From Alkalinema pantanalense (GTDB lineage Bacteria > Cyanobacteriota > Cyanobacteriia > Leptolyngbyales > Leptolyngbyaceae), in contig NZ_JBLZFX010000004.1 of NCBI RefSeq assembly GCF_050753345.1, positions 79,559 through 143,558 on the forward strand: a DNA stretch of 64,000 nucleotides, given 5' to 3'. A program made the translations under genes and the position numbers. The notes beneath the pieces were generated by a model. It was not told where the DNA came from. It searched no databases and worked only from the letters and a program-made list of their open reading frames with translations. Shown here piece after piece: positions 26,577-34,782 of this stretch (position 1 is the stretch's first letter; each line of letters starts with the position of its first letter).

Positions 26577-26969
26577 GCAGGTATCTAATCCGATGAATGA
26601 AGAGTGGATAATCTCTTAATGGATCCATCTAGAGCTGATGGGGATTGAGGTATCCATTAAGACCGTAACGATCCGATGATAAAAAGTGCATCATTCCTTC
26701 GTTAAGATTTGAAGAATTCCGAGAGTCTAAGCCTAGATCTCTCGATCACACCTCTCGATCACATTACGAATTCGAAGCGACTTTAAAATTTAAAGCTAGT
26801 TTAAAAATTCAGTACGTTTACTGAAATGATCTAAAGTATATCGCCATATTATTACAACTTTTTTACCTACCCCACATCATGGCAACCCTTGAGCGATCGT
26901 GCATCCGTAAAGGTATTGTCGGTTAATGTAGAGGATGTGCGAGGATGAGCAATTTTGCGGAGGATCAGT
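26577..26969. other. AT-rich divergent spacer
   Basis: This 390-bp spacer lies between the SRPBCC gene and the small membrane protein gene. It contains a 13-bp tandem duplication CTCTCGATCACAY (26739-26764) and a strongly AT-rich tract at about 26775-26870. No gene is seen. Confidence 0.45.
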
Positions 26970-27149
26970 ATGGCGCGGGCCCAGAATTCTAGGATTTTTG
27001 TCTTTTGGTTCACCTTAGGGCTAACCGCTTTTGTTTGGTTATTACGGGGGATCGGTCTCGTTACCTTTCTTCCTGGCTTTATTTTGGGATTCCTGATCAT
27101 CGTCTCCCTCGCTTTGTTAATCATAAATGGCTTGATCGAAACCCGATGA
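26970..27149 (+). CDS. Small conserved membrane protein (59 aa)
   Basis: The protein has two hydrophobic segments (about residues 8-28 and 33-52), MARAQNSRIFVFWFTLGLT then LLRGIGLVTFLPGFILGFLI, and ends IETR. GGAGGA at 26959-26964 lies 5 nt upstream of the ATG. The sequence resembles short cyanobacterial hypotheticals that I have seen but cannot name. Function is unknown. Confidence 0.65.
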   Translation: MARAQNSRIFVFWFTLGLTAFVWLLRGIGLVTFLPGFILGFLIIVSLALLIINGLIETR

Positions 27150-27549
27150 CTCTCTACGGAGGGGCTGTCAAGATTTGCTGACTCGTAGTGAATCAAGAAA
27201 TGCTGCTAGGGACTGATAACGGCGCGATCGGGCAGATCTGATCTGCGGCCATATTTGCATCGGAACGCGATCGTGGGGCTTGAGTAACATTGATTGCAAT
27301 GATTCCTAGCCGTGATTTCTTTGCAACGATTGTTTGCAACGATTTTCCGGACTGTCTGCATAACCTGCTTGTAAGGATAACTATTGGTGGTCACAGGTTA
27401 ATTGGTCACAGGTTGGTTGGTCATAGATTTGCTAGATGCTCGTCTTCGTTAGATGCTCGTCGAAGAATTAGCCAACATCCCATCTTTGTCAATCGTTCAC
27501 CTAGTTTATTCCTACAGAGTTCGGTAGCTTACCGGGAGGATAAGTCATC
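27150..27549. repeat. Spacer with three different short tandem duplications
   Basis: TTTGCAACGATTG is duplicated with a 13-bp period (27320-27345). GGTCACAGGTTRRTT has two full copies and a third diverged copy with a 15-bp period (27389-27433). AGATGCTCGTCTTCGTT is duplicated with a 17-bp period (27434-27460). The region precedes the gene at 27550 and otherwise shows no feature. Confidence 0.7.
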
Positions 27550-28272
27550 ATGAGTCGTGCAGCCAGTGTCGGTGGAATTGTTATTGCAGCAATAGTTGGA
27601 GTGGGAGTGAAGTTTGGGGTTCCTGCCTTGCTGAACGAAACCAGCATTGCAATGAACAACCCCTTTCCTAATTCTTCGCCTTTGCATGAACCGTTTTATC
27701 GCATGACTAAGAAAATTGCCGATTCCCCGACGATGAAGGAGCAATTTAAGTCAGTCTCTAAGGATCAGGCGGAACAACTGGGCTCAAACCTAGCTAAACA
27801 GGGACTCAAGCGGCTAGATGACACCTCTTTGGAACGACGAGCCGTTATTTTATCTAGCATGTTAGCCAAGATGGATACCAAGTCCTGTGCCAGTGTTGTG
27901 ACAGGGCAACCCCTGACGGGCGATGACCAAAACAATCCCATCTTTATGGCCTTGGAAAAATTAGATCCCCAGTCGATCGACGATTGGTTCCAACTATCCT
28001 ACAAGGCGATGGAATTAGAAGCCCAGAAAGTCCCTGCTCCAGCCTTTGACCAATCTAAGATGCAGCCCGCGTTGAAAGCTGTTCTCAAAACCATGCCCGA
28101 AGACGACGCCCAAAAATTTATTAAAGTCATGCAGTCTATCAGTTCTCCTAGCGGGGCTGCTACGACCTCTTCGGAAGATTCTTGCTGGGCCGGTCGCAAA
28201 CTCTATGATTCCATGAAATCATTGCCTCAAGAGCATAAGGTGGTGCTAGCGCGTGCCTTGGCCCAAGAGTAG
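27550..28272 (+). CDS. Conserved cyanobacterial protein of unknown function, membrane-anchored
   Basis: This 240-aa protein starts with a hydrophobic segment (about residues 5-28, ASVGGIVIAAIVGVGVKFGVPAL) followed by a mostly helical soluble region. It contains LEKLDPQSIDDWFQLSYKAMELEAQ and a cysteine pair spaced far apart (KSCASVV and DSCWAGRKLYDSMKSLP) that could form a disulfide outside the cytoplasm. GGGAGGA lies 9 nt before ATG 27550. I do not recognise a domain. It is closed by a very clear terminator at 28367-28404. Confidence 0.75.
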   Translation: MSRAASVGGIVIAAIVGVGVKFGVPALLNETSIAMNNPFPNSSPLHEPFYRMTKKIADSPTMKEQFKSVSKDQAEQLGSNLAKQGLKRLDDTSLERRAVILSSMLAKMDTKSCASVVTGQPLTGDDQNNPIFMALEKLDPQSIDDWFQLSYKAMELEAQKVPAPAFDQSKMQPALKAVLKTMPEDDAQKFIKVMQSISSPSGAATTSSEDSCWAGRKLYDSMKSLPQEHKVVLARALAQE

Positions 28273-28337
28273 TCGTTATTCCTAGTGCTTCAACGATCGT
28301 TGCGTCCTTGAGAGAAGCGATGGTGCCCAGGATTTTC

Positions 28338-28366
28338 AAACTTGCATAGTCGAAACTTGCATAGTC
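28338..28366. repeat. 15-bp tandem duplication before the terminator
   Basis: AAACTTGCATAGTCG is followed immediately by AAACTTGCATAGTCA, directly upstream of the terminator stem. Confidence 0.7.
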
Positions 28367-28404
28367 AAAAAGGACTGAGTGTCTCAAGGCTCAGTCCTTT
28401 TTCT
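28367..28404 (+). terminator. Strong intrinsic terminator (possibly bidirectional)
   Basis: AAAAAGGACTGAG (28367-28379) pairs with CTCAGTCCTTTTT (28390-28402), a 13-bp perfect stem around a 10-nt loop, flanked by A-tract and T-tract. It would terminate both the gene ending at 28272 (plus) and pdhC ending at 28487 (minus). Confidence 0.9.
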
Positions 28405-28486
28405 TTACACGATTGTTTTCTCTAAGCGATTGTCTGGAGTTAGATCGGATCGAGTTGTTCGCTAAATGAGCCCGCTAGCCGGGGAA

Positions 28487-29785
28487 CTACAGCGTTAACG
28501 ACTGTATGTCCGTTTCGATTAACTTCGCCAAGTCTTTCAGGAAGGCTGCGGCATGGGCACCATAGATAATTCGGTGATCACAGGTAATGTTGACTTGCAT
28601 TTGCCGCTTGACGCCAATCATGCCATCTTCATTGGCGACCACCGTGGGACGGGCCGCCCCGATCGCGATAATGGAACCTTGGCCGGGAGGCAGAATGGCA
28701 TCAAAGGTATCGACGCCAAACATACCTAGGTTAGAAATGGTAAACGTCCCAGTGCTGTACTCGTCCGGCGTCAGTTGCTTGGAGCGGGCCCGATCGACCA
28801 AATCCTTCCAACTGCGGGAGAGGCTATAGAGATCCTGTTGGTCAGCGCTGCGCAGAACGGGGGTGATCAAGCCACCATCGGGCATCGCCACTGCAACGGC
28901 AATATTAATGGAGCCATTGTAGTGAATGCCATTTTCGACATAACTCGCATTCAACAGCGGATGCTTCTGCAACGTCATAGCAACGGCTTTGGCCAACAGC
29001 GCACTCATTGTGACACCCTTAGATTTCACCTGCTTGTAAAGCTTATCCAGGGCATCGGTCGTAATGGTATAGCCGACGCGGAACACAGGCACTTCCAGCG
29101 TAGCCACCATGTTTTTCACCACGGCTACTTGCATGGTGTTCATGGCTTGGACTTGCCCCGGAGTGGGGGGCGCAACGGGAGCCGCCGGGGCTTTAGCTGC
29201 AACGGGTTTGGCTACCGGAGCCATGGGAGCGGCAATGACCGGAGTCGCAACCGGGGCTGAAGGCTTGCCTGCGGCAGCTTCCACATCTTCCGCCACAATC
29301 CGACCGTGGGGGCCAGTTCCGACTAACGTTTCTAAGCTAACGCCTAAGTCCTTAGCCAGTTTCTTAGCTCGAGGAGAGGCCACAATGCGACCGGATGGAC
29401 GGACAGGAGCCGCTGCACTGCTGCCATTGCCAGAGGCTGCTGCGGTGGAAACTGCAACAGGGGCTGCGGCGGCAGGTTCAGGCGCACTGGCAGATCCACC
29501 ACCAGCTAAAGCGGCTGCTTTCTGCTTAGCTTCTTCAATTTCGGCTTCGGTTTCAGCAAGCAGTCCCAGGGCAGAACCGACGGGCGCAGAGTCTCCTGCT
29601 TGTACAACGATCGCTGCAAGAATTCCTTCGTTGAATGATTCAACATCCATGTCGGCTTTGTCCGACTCCACAATGAGCACGGTTTCGCCCTTTTCGATCT
29701 TGTCGCCGGGGGATTTAACCCAAGCGGTGATCTTTCCTTCAGTCATTGTGGAACTGAGCGCGGGCATGAAAATTTCGTGAATCAT
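28487..29785 (-). CDS. pdhC: Dihydrolipoamide acetyltransferase, pyruvate dehydrogenase E2
   Basis: This is the E2 core of pyruvate dehydrogenase, moving acetyl groups to CoA. The 432 aa contain one lipoyl domain (residues 1-78; the lipoyl lysine is in VESDKADMDVESF), an Ala/Pro-rich swinging linker, a peripheral subunit-binding domain (about 135-172; ASPRAKKLAKDLGVSLETLVGTGPHGRIVAEDV), a second Ala/Pro linker and a catalytic domain (about 210-432) ending with the active-site motif DHRIIYGAHAAAFL. In the usual DHRxxDG motif the aspartate is Y here, as in other cyanobacterial and plastid E2s. The start MIHEIFMPALSSTMTEGKI is standard. Confidence 0.95.
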   Translation of the reverse strand: MIHEIFMPALSSTMTEGKITAWVKSPGDKIEKGETVLIVESDKADMDVESFNEGILAAIVVQAGDSAPVGSALGLLAETEAEIEEAKQKAAALAGGGSASAPEPAAAAPVAVSTAAASGNGSSAAAPVRPSGRIVASPRAKKLAKDLGVSLETLVGTGPHGRIVAEDVEAAAGKPSAPVATPVIAAPMAPVAKPVAAKAPAAPVAPPTPGQVQAMNTMQVAVVKNMVATLEVPVFRVGYTITTDALDKLYKQVKSKGVTMSALLAKAVAMTLQKHPLLNASYVENGIHYNGSINIAVAVAMPDGGLITPVLRSADQQDLYSLSRSWKDLVDRARSKQLTPDEYSTGTFTISNLGMFGVDTFDAILPPGQGSIIAIGAARPTVVANEDGMIGVKRQMQVNITCDHRIIYGAHAAAFLKDLAKLIETDIQSLTL

Positions 29786-29949
29786 CGTGGTGGCATCCGA
29801 GAAAGTCAGGGTGTTTTGACGGGATTCGCGGACTTAGCTTCCGATCGCATGGATCAGACCTAAATCAGATTTGCGAATACGCAGAATCAAATTTTATCGG
29901 AATTAGGTGCCAAGAAATACTTGAGTTCTGGTTGATTCCCCCTCGTTGA

Positions 29950-30378
29950 TTACACATCAGCCGTTTTCTTTTGAGAGTCTAGCCATTGCTGATAAGCCGT
30001 TTCGTCTCCGCCAAAGGAATCTACCGAAACCTGGCGTTCTGGCATAGGCTTGAGCGGGGCATTAATGGGGTTGTATTTGCAGTAGCAGATCACCACCATG
30101 TCGTAATCCCCCCTGGGAAGATCAGGTGTATAGGTTTCCACCCGCGTGACCTCCCAATCCCCCTTCCGATAATGGGTGCTGTAGCCATGTTCTTTGGGGT
30201 CGTGGAGCTGATCGACACGGATAAATTCAGTGGGTCGATAGCCCGGTTCTGGAATGGGTTTATCTGAGCAATCGTAGTGTTCTGCGAGAATGTCGGTGAG
30301 TGCTTGAGTATGCTGTAGCTTACGCTCCTTCCAATTAGGTGAGCGCCGCTCTGCTCGAAAGACAATGTATTTACGCAT
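29950..30378 (-). CDS. Unknown protein, second gene of an overlapping pair
   Basis: I do not recognise this 142-aa protein. From ATG 30378 it reads MRKYIVFRAERRSPNWKERK, followed by a region rich in Tyr, Pro and acidic residues (YDMVVICYCKYNPINAPLKPMPERQ) and a polar end. There is no membrane segment. Its ATG lies inside the stop region of the upstream gene (ATGCGTAA), an 8-bp overlap that implies translational coupling. An ATG three codons earlier (30387) is possible. The two genes appear to be a specific pair, not linked to their flanking genes. Confidence 0.65.
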   Translation of the reverse strand: MRKYIVFRAERRSPNWKERKLQHTQALTDILAEHYDCSDKPIPEPGYRPTEFIRVDQLHDPKEHGYSTHYRKGDWEVTRVETYTPDLPRGDYDMVVICYCKYNPINAPLKPMPERQVSVDSFGGDETAYQQWLDSQKKTADV

Positions 30379-30589
30379 CGTCGCCATCCTCGTTGTCGGT
30401 ATCGTAGTAAGACTTTGGGAATTCGGTTTTGCCTGCAAACACACAATCAGCCTCAAGAACGGAATCACTGGTTTCTTCCACACCAACCAGTTGCCATCCA
30501 TACTTTTCTGCCATTTCCTCACAGTCTGCTTTTTCGGCAGCCGCGTGCCTTGAAACGTTTTCGTCTTCGTCGTATCTGGGTTTTGGCAT
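30371..30589 (-). CDS. Small acidic protein, first gene of an overlapping pair
   Basis: The 72-aa sequence MPKPRYDEDENVSRHAAAEK... is strongly acidic, with a C-terminal run NEDGDDA and two cysteines (ADCEE and ADCVF). It contains EKYGWQLVGVEE, a plausible strand and turn. I recognise no domain. Its stop overlaps the start of the following gene. Size, acidity and coupling recall small two-gene cassettes such as inhibitor/effector pairs, but there is no sequence evidence for toxin activity. Confidence 0.6.
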   Translation of the reverse strand: MPKPRYDEDENVSRHAAAEKADCEEMAEKYGWQLVGVEETSDSVLEADCVFAGKTEFPKSYYDTDNEDGDDA

Positions 30590-30692
30590 ACTTGCTAAAT
30601 TAAATGGCTTCTTTCTCGGATATGTAATGCTGAGATAAGTTAGCTTGGTTGAAGATGCTTACTAAGTGTATTTGTACTTATTAGAGCACACT

Positions 30693-31355
30693 TCACCCTT
30701 GGGTTTTGACCCACGATCGCAGTAGTGTGAGCGCTCTTGCTAATCCTAGGGTTTCGCTTTCGGCTAGAAATTCTGTGACTTTGGCGATCGTTAAAAAATC
30801 GTAGGCGGGGCTGATTTGCACAGGTCGATATCCCCCACGATCGAGGGCCCAAATTTTCAAGTCTCCCTTCAGCACCTCTTCGCCTACGGTGGTGACGTAC
30901 TGCCAGATTTCGGGCACGCCCATGGTTTCGTAGAAAGACAGCCGCTTAGGACTATCCGACTCTTGCAAAGCGATCTCGATCGCGATGTCCGGCGGGGGCA
31001 CTTGAGTGACATCCAGCTTGCCGGATGGGGGGATCGCTGGTGCATTTTCTAAGTAATAGCAAGCCATAGGTTGTATCGCCCGTCCGATCTCCGGCTGCAG
31101 CAGCAGGACATTGCCGGGACTGACTAGGGAATCCCCCATTTCATCGGCAACCACCAGCAAGAGGGACTCCAATAAGCGATTGCAGCGATTGTGCTCTTCT
31201 AAAGGCGTCATCATCTCCAACCGCCCCCGATCGTAGGTCAAATGCGCTTCCCGATTGCTGCCCAGTTCTGCCAGTAATTCTTCTAACTTTGCCCAGGAAA
31301 TATTTTTCAGCAGAATACGCTTTTCTGTAGCGACAGGCTTTTTGCGAAATAGCAT
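30693..31355 (-). CDS. Uma2-family (DUF820) restriction-endonuclease-like protein
   Basis: This 220-aa protein has the DUF820 pattern: YDRGRLEMMTPLEEHNR near residues 42-60, VSPGNVLLLQP, then the PD-(D/E)XK-like core PPPDIAIEIALQESDSPKRLSFYETMGVPEIWQY (about 120-152). Uma2 proteins are strongly expanded in cyanobacteria, and their nuclease role is inferred from the fold, not proven here. The glutamate and lysine of the core (EI...K) are present. It is isolated on the minus strand. Confidence 0.85.
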   Translation of the reverse strand: MLFRKKPVATEKRILLKNISWAKLEELLAELGSNREAHLTYDRGRLEMMTPLEEHNRCNRLLESLLLVVADEMGDSLVSPGNVLLLQPEIGRAIQPMACYYLENAPAIPPSGKLDVTQVPPPDIAIEIALQESDSPKRLSFYETMGVPEIWQYVTTVGEEVLKGDLKIWALDRGGYRPVQISPAYDFLTIAKVTEFLAESETLGLARALTLLRSWVKTQG

Positions 31356-31766
31356 AGGGCAACTAACCTCGTGGGCAACTAACCTTAGCAGCGATCGTGT
31401 TCTAGCCTACCGTACTGTGCACTCCCGCTGCGCGATTGCTGAAAGGCCCATAAGCAATAAAAAAGGACTGAGCTACCTAACCTTCCGAATCGCGACATTG
31501 CACGGGGAAAGCCCAGAAACCCAATCCTTTGGAATTAACAATCAGCCAAATCTATCGACAATCAGCCAAACCTATTGCAGCGAAGTCGTTGCGAGTCGTT
31601 GCAAAGCCTATAGAACTCTTCCTCTAGCATACCCACCTAACGAGGGTCTATGCATATTCGTTGATCTCAAGTGCCTAAAATTTACAAATCTTTTAAGTTA
31701 CCTGAGATCCCATGCCCCAGAGGTCAGCTTTGAGTCACCACGCTCTAAGCGGTATCACCCACTCAC
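31356..31766. other. Spacer with tandem duplications, no gene
   Basis: This 410-bp spacer contains a 20-bp tandem duplication (ACAATCAGCCAAATCTATCG at 31538-31557, repeated at 31558-31577 with two changes), a 10-bp duplication AGTCGTTGCR (31584-31603), and AAAAAAGGACTGAG near 31460. The last echoes the left arm of the terminator at 28367. No gene is seen. Confidence 0.5.
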
Positions 31767-31964
31767 CTAGGCAAGTAAACCAAGACGTTTGCCATTGTCA
31801 CGCGCCAACCGAATCAGGTTTTGCCGTTGGGTGCGATCGATACCCAGAGCGTTGCAAACGTTGGTGATCACCTTGGAATGTTGCGCGATCGCCTTGCCCC
31901 GTAACGCTACGAAACGCTCACTACCTAAAAAGTTACGAACCAAAACCACGATCGGTGCAAACAT
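31767..31964 (-). CDS. pgr5: PGR5-like protein of cyclic electron flow
   Basis: The 65-aa sequence starts MFAPIVVLVRNFLGSERF, continues LRGKAIAQHSKVITNVCNALGID and ends LIRLARDNGKRLGLLA. This matches the mature part of plant PGR5 closely (FAPLVVV, LRGKAIALHSQVIT, LIRLAKKNGE). In plants and cyanobacteria PGR5 is implicated in ferredoxin-dependent cyclic electron flow around photosystem I. A GAGGAGA site lies 6 nt upstream of ATG 31964; a longer in-frame start at 31997 is unlikely. The leader carries a canonical promoter overlapped by an RpaB-type site (32081-32119). One cysteine (NVCNAL) is present. Confidence 0.92.
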   Translation of the reverse strand: MFAPIVVLVRNFLGSERFVALRGKAIAQHSKVITNVCNALGIDRTQRQNLIRLARDNGKRLGLLA

Positions 31965-32080
31965 AACAAGTCTCCTCAAGTCAAGTCTAGTAATCATTCA
32001 ACTGTCCCCAAGCTCAAGGATTTGCCTCACCCATCCTGTCTCAAACCTTTTCTAGAGGCTTGCCTCGAGACTTGTTAACT

Positions 32081-32119
32081 TATGTAAATTAATGTAAACA
32101 ATTTGTTACAAAGTGTCAA
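32081..32119 (-). promoter_or_regulatory. Sigma-70-type promoter with overlapping HLR1 (RpaB site) for pgr5
   Basis: On the minus strand TTGACA (32114-32119) is separated by exactly 17 nt from TACATT (32091-32096). Overlapping the -10 and running downstream is TTTACATT-AA-TTTACATA (32081-32098), a full match to the HLR1 consensus K-TTACA-WW, N2, K-TTACA-WW bound by RpaB. It lies about 115-155 bp upstream of the pgr5 ATG. HLR1 at the core promoter is the arrangement associated with repression by RpaB in low light, so high-light induction of pgr5 is inferred. Confidence 0.7.
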
Positions 32120-32327
32120 GGGTTTTGCCAAGAAATTTTCTTTCCTGCCGTCAATAGCCTGTTTCGATGAGTGCATCAGTAAAGGTACGGTTGGGAAAGT
32201 GCCCCTTTTGTGCAGGAAAGCGCCAGCGGAATGTGCAACGATCGGGAAACTTTTGCATAACGCCTTTACAATCACGCCTACTCAGGCCAATGCGTTGCCC
32301 TGGGAGGCTGAGGAGTTCCTGTTGATC

Positions 32328-33125
32328 ATGAAGCGATTACAAAGAGTAGGTTTACAAAGGCTGGATATTCAGAGAGTCGGGTTTCACCCTGAAATGGATT
32401 TGCCGACAATGAGCCTCCATCGGCTAGAAATGAACCGACGGGTACTGCGCCGATTAATCAAGTGGGTTGGGATTACCAGTGGGACGATCGTCACCCTTGT
32501 TTCCTTGGCCGCAGTGCTTCCCCGCCGTTGGGGTTACCAGCCTTTGCGCTGTGAGGCTAGTCCCTATCGGGTTTATGTGGCGGGAGAAGCGTTACATGTC
32601 AATCTGATCCTGCCGGTGGAAAATGAAGCATTTAACTGGCGTGGATTCCTGGATTTGAAAACGATCGGTTCCGACGCTCGGGGCAATTATCAATATTTAA
32701 AATTCGGCTGGGGCGATCGGGACTTCTACATGAACACGCCCAGCTTGCAGCAACTGAAAGTCAGTCGAACGCTGCGATCGCTGTTTTGGCCGGGAAATCC
32801 CACGACGATGCATGTGCAGGGCTACGATCAACTCCCCAACGAAGCCGGGGTTGATCTACGGTGTATCGGCGTTAGTCGATCGGATTACTTAAACCTTGTG
32901 GCCTACCTCAAAGGCTCATTCAAACTAAACCAGGGCAAACCTATTCGGATCCAAAATGCTTTTTCCCCTACCAGTGGTTTTTATGAGGGTACGGGGCATT
33001 ATTCCCTCGCGAGAACCTGTAATACCTGGGCCGCCCAGGGCTTGGACGCTGCCCAAATTAACGCGCCTTGGTGGTCAGCCATTGCCCAACCTGTGATGTA
33101 TCAACTACCCAAACCATCACCCTAG
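32328..33125 (+). CDS. DUF2459 (TIGR02117-type) membrane-anchored protein
   Basis: From ATG 32328 this is a 265-aa protein with a hydrophobic segment (about residues 42-62, WVGITSGTIVTLVSLAAVLP) and then a soluble domain. The domain has VYVAGEALHVNLILPVENEAFNWR, YQYLKFGWGDRDFYMNTP, LFWPGNPTTMHVQGYDQ and NTWAAQGLDAAQI, the pattern of DUF2459. The family is exported and of unknown function. The frame stays open back to 32103, but those 75 residues look non-coding. GAGGAG lies upstream of 32328; internal methionines (32409, 32430) are also possible. Divergent from pgr5. Confidence 0.75.
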   Translation: MKRLQRVGLQRLDIQRVGFHPEMDLPTMSLHRLEMNRRVLRRLIKWVGITSGTIVTLVSLAAVLPRRWGYQPLRCEASPYRVYVAGEALHVNLILPVENEAFNWRGFLDLKTIGSDARGNYQYLKFGWGDRDFYMNTPSLQQLKVSRTLRSLFWPGNPTTMHVQGYDQLPNEAGVDLRCIGVSRSDYLNLVAYLKGSFKLNQGKPIRIQNAFSPTSGFYEGTGHYSLARTCNTWAAQGLDAAQINAPWWSAIAQPVMYQLPKPSP

Positions 33126-33368
33126 GCTGAATTGAGGTCGTCTACGAAGAAATAACCTTCCCGGTTTACCCATCTACCTGCCTACCCGCTTATCCACTCA
33201 CCCAGCCACCCCTTGGGATTTCATTTGTACGTTGTTCTTTGGCTTGACCCGAGAATTCCCCTGCTTCTCACAAAGTTTGTCCTTCCCCCTGTCCCCCAAA
33301 AGCCCTATCCTACTGATTAGCCTTTTTTTAGGTACATCCGTCAGACTGGGAAGGACGCTAGTTAGAAC
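33126..33368. other. Spacer before accC with C-rich low-complexity tract
   Basis: The stretch 33165-33215 reads as repeated CCCATCTACC/CTACCCGC/CCACTCACCC-like units. Similar tracts lie at about 17667-17700, 41622-41655 and, in reverse sense, 52764-52815. No promoter elements are obvious for accC. Confidence 0.5.
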
Positions 33369-34721
33369 ATGCAGTTTTCCAAAATTTTGATTGCTAATCG
33401 GGGTGAAATCGCGTTGCGGATTATTCGCACCTGCGAAGAGATGGGGATTGCCACAGTGGCCGTCCATTCCACGATCGATCGTAATTCGCTGCATGTCCAG
33501 TTGGCTGATGAAGCCGTTTGCATTGGCGAACCCCCCAGTAACAAGAGTTATCTCAACATTCCCAATATCATTGCAGCGGCCCTGACCCGCAATGCCACGG
33601 CAATTCATCCTGGTTATGGTTTTTTAGCGGAAAACGCTCGGTTCGCTGAAATTTGCGCCGATCACAAAATTGTCTTCATTGGCCCATCGCCGGATTCGAT
33701 TCGATCGATGGGGGACAAGTCCACCGCCAAGAAAACCATGCAGCGGGTAGGCGTTCCCACGGTTCCCGGCAGTAAAGGCTTGGTGGAAACGGAGGAAGAA
33801 GCCCGCACCATTGCCCAATCGATCGGCTATCCCGTCATTATCAAAGCTACAGCGGGGGGCGGCGGACGGGGGATGCGCCTCGTGCCCAGTGATGAGGAAC
33901 TGTCGAAATCCTTCTTCGCGGCCCAAGGCGAAGCAGAGGCAGCCTTTGGCAACTCCGGGGTTTACATTGAAAAATTTGTGCAAAATCCCCGCCACATCGA
34001 GTTCCAAATTTTAGCGGACAGCCACGGCAACGTGATCCATCTTGGTGAGCGGGAATGTTCGATTCAGCGGCGGCACCAAAAGCTGTTGGAAGAATCGCCC
34101 AGTTGTGCCCTGACGCCGGAATTGCGGGAAAAAATGGGAACGGCTGCCGTCCTAGCTGCTAAAGCAATTAACTATGTCGGCGCAGGTACCGTGGAGTTTC
34201 TGCTGGATCAGTCCGGGGAGTTCTACTTCATGGAAATGAATACTCGGATTCAAGTGGAACACCCCGTCACGGAAATGGTGACGGGGGTTGATCTGATTGC
34301 CGAGCAGATTCGCATTGCCCAAGGGGAAAAGTTGCATTTTACCCAGGATCAGATTCAACTCAAAGGCCACGCGATCGAATGTCGGGTGAACGCGGAGGAT
34401 CCGGAGCACAATTTCCGGCCCAGTCCCGGACGCATTAGTGGCTATTTGCCCCCCAGTGGTCCCGGTGTGCGGATGGATTCCCACGTTTACACCGACTACG
34501 AAATTCCGCCCTACTATGATTCCCTGATTGGCAAACTGATTGTTTGGGCGGAGGATCGCCCCTCAGCAATTCGGCGCATGAAGCGAGCCCTGCGGGAATG
34601 TGCCGTGACAGGCTTACCCACGACGATCGCCTTCCACCAAAAAATTCTTGACACACCCGAGTTTCAGAAGGGTGATATCTACACTAACTTTGTGGATAAG
34701 GTCATGTTCCAGCGGGGCTAG
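33369..34721 (+). CDS. accC: Acetyl-CoA carboxylase, biotin carboxylase subunit
   Basis: AccC carboxylates biotin on the carrier protein AccB using ATP and bicarbonate, the first half of malonyl-CoA synthesis. The 450 aa show the start MQFSKILIANRGEIALRIIRT, the ATP-grasp glycine loop KATAGGGGRGMRLV (about 158-171), the metal/bicarbonate-site segment MEMNTRIQVEHPVTEMV (about 286-302), and a C-terminal domain. Length and motifs are standard. No accB is adjacent. Downstream genes on the same strand follow closely, starting with a GT2 gene 61 bp away. Confidence 0.97.
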   Translation: MQFSKILIANRGEIALRIIRTCEEMGIATVAVHSTIDRNSLHVQLADEAVCIGEPPSNKSYLNIPNIIAAALTRNATAIHPGYGFLAENARFAEICADHKIVFIGPSPDSIRSMGDKSTAKKTMQRVGVPTVPGSKGLVETEEEARTIAQSIGYPVIIKATAGGGGRGMRLVPSDEELSKSFFAAQGEAEAAFGNSGVYIEKFVQNPRHIEFQILADSHGNVIHLGERECSIQRRHQKLLEESPSCALTPELREKMGTAAVLAAKAINYVGAGTVEFLLDQSGEFYFMEMNTRIQVEHPVTEMVTGVDLIAEQIRIAQGEKLHFTQDQIQLKGHAIECRVNAEDPEHNFRPSPGRISGYLPPSGPGVRMDSHVYTDYEIPPYYDSLIGKLIVWAEDRPSAIRRMKRALRECAVTGLPTTIAFHQKILDTPEFQKGDIYTNFVDKVMFQRG

Positions 34722-34782
34722 GCAGGATTGTCCAGCTCTCCTGAACCAGATGGGACGTGAATGGAGGGATGGGGAGGACTCG

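Noticed and set aside
29109..29780. Long Ala-rich reading frame antisense to pdhC
   Set aside because: It is a shadow of the Ala/Pro-rich linkers of E2 in the opposite frame; composition mirrors the real gene and no start signal is present.
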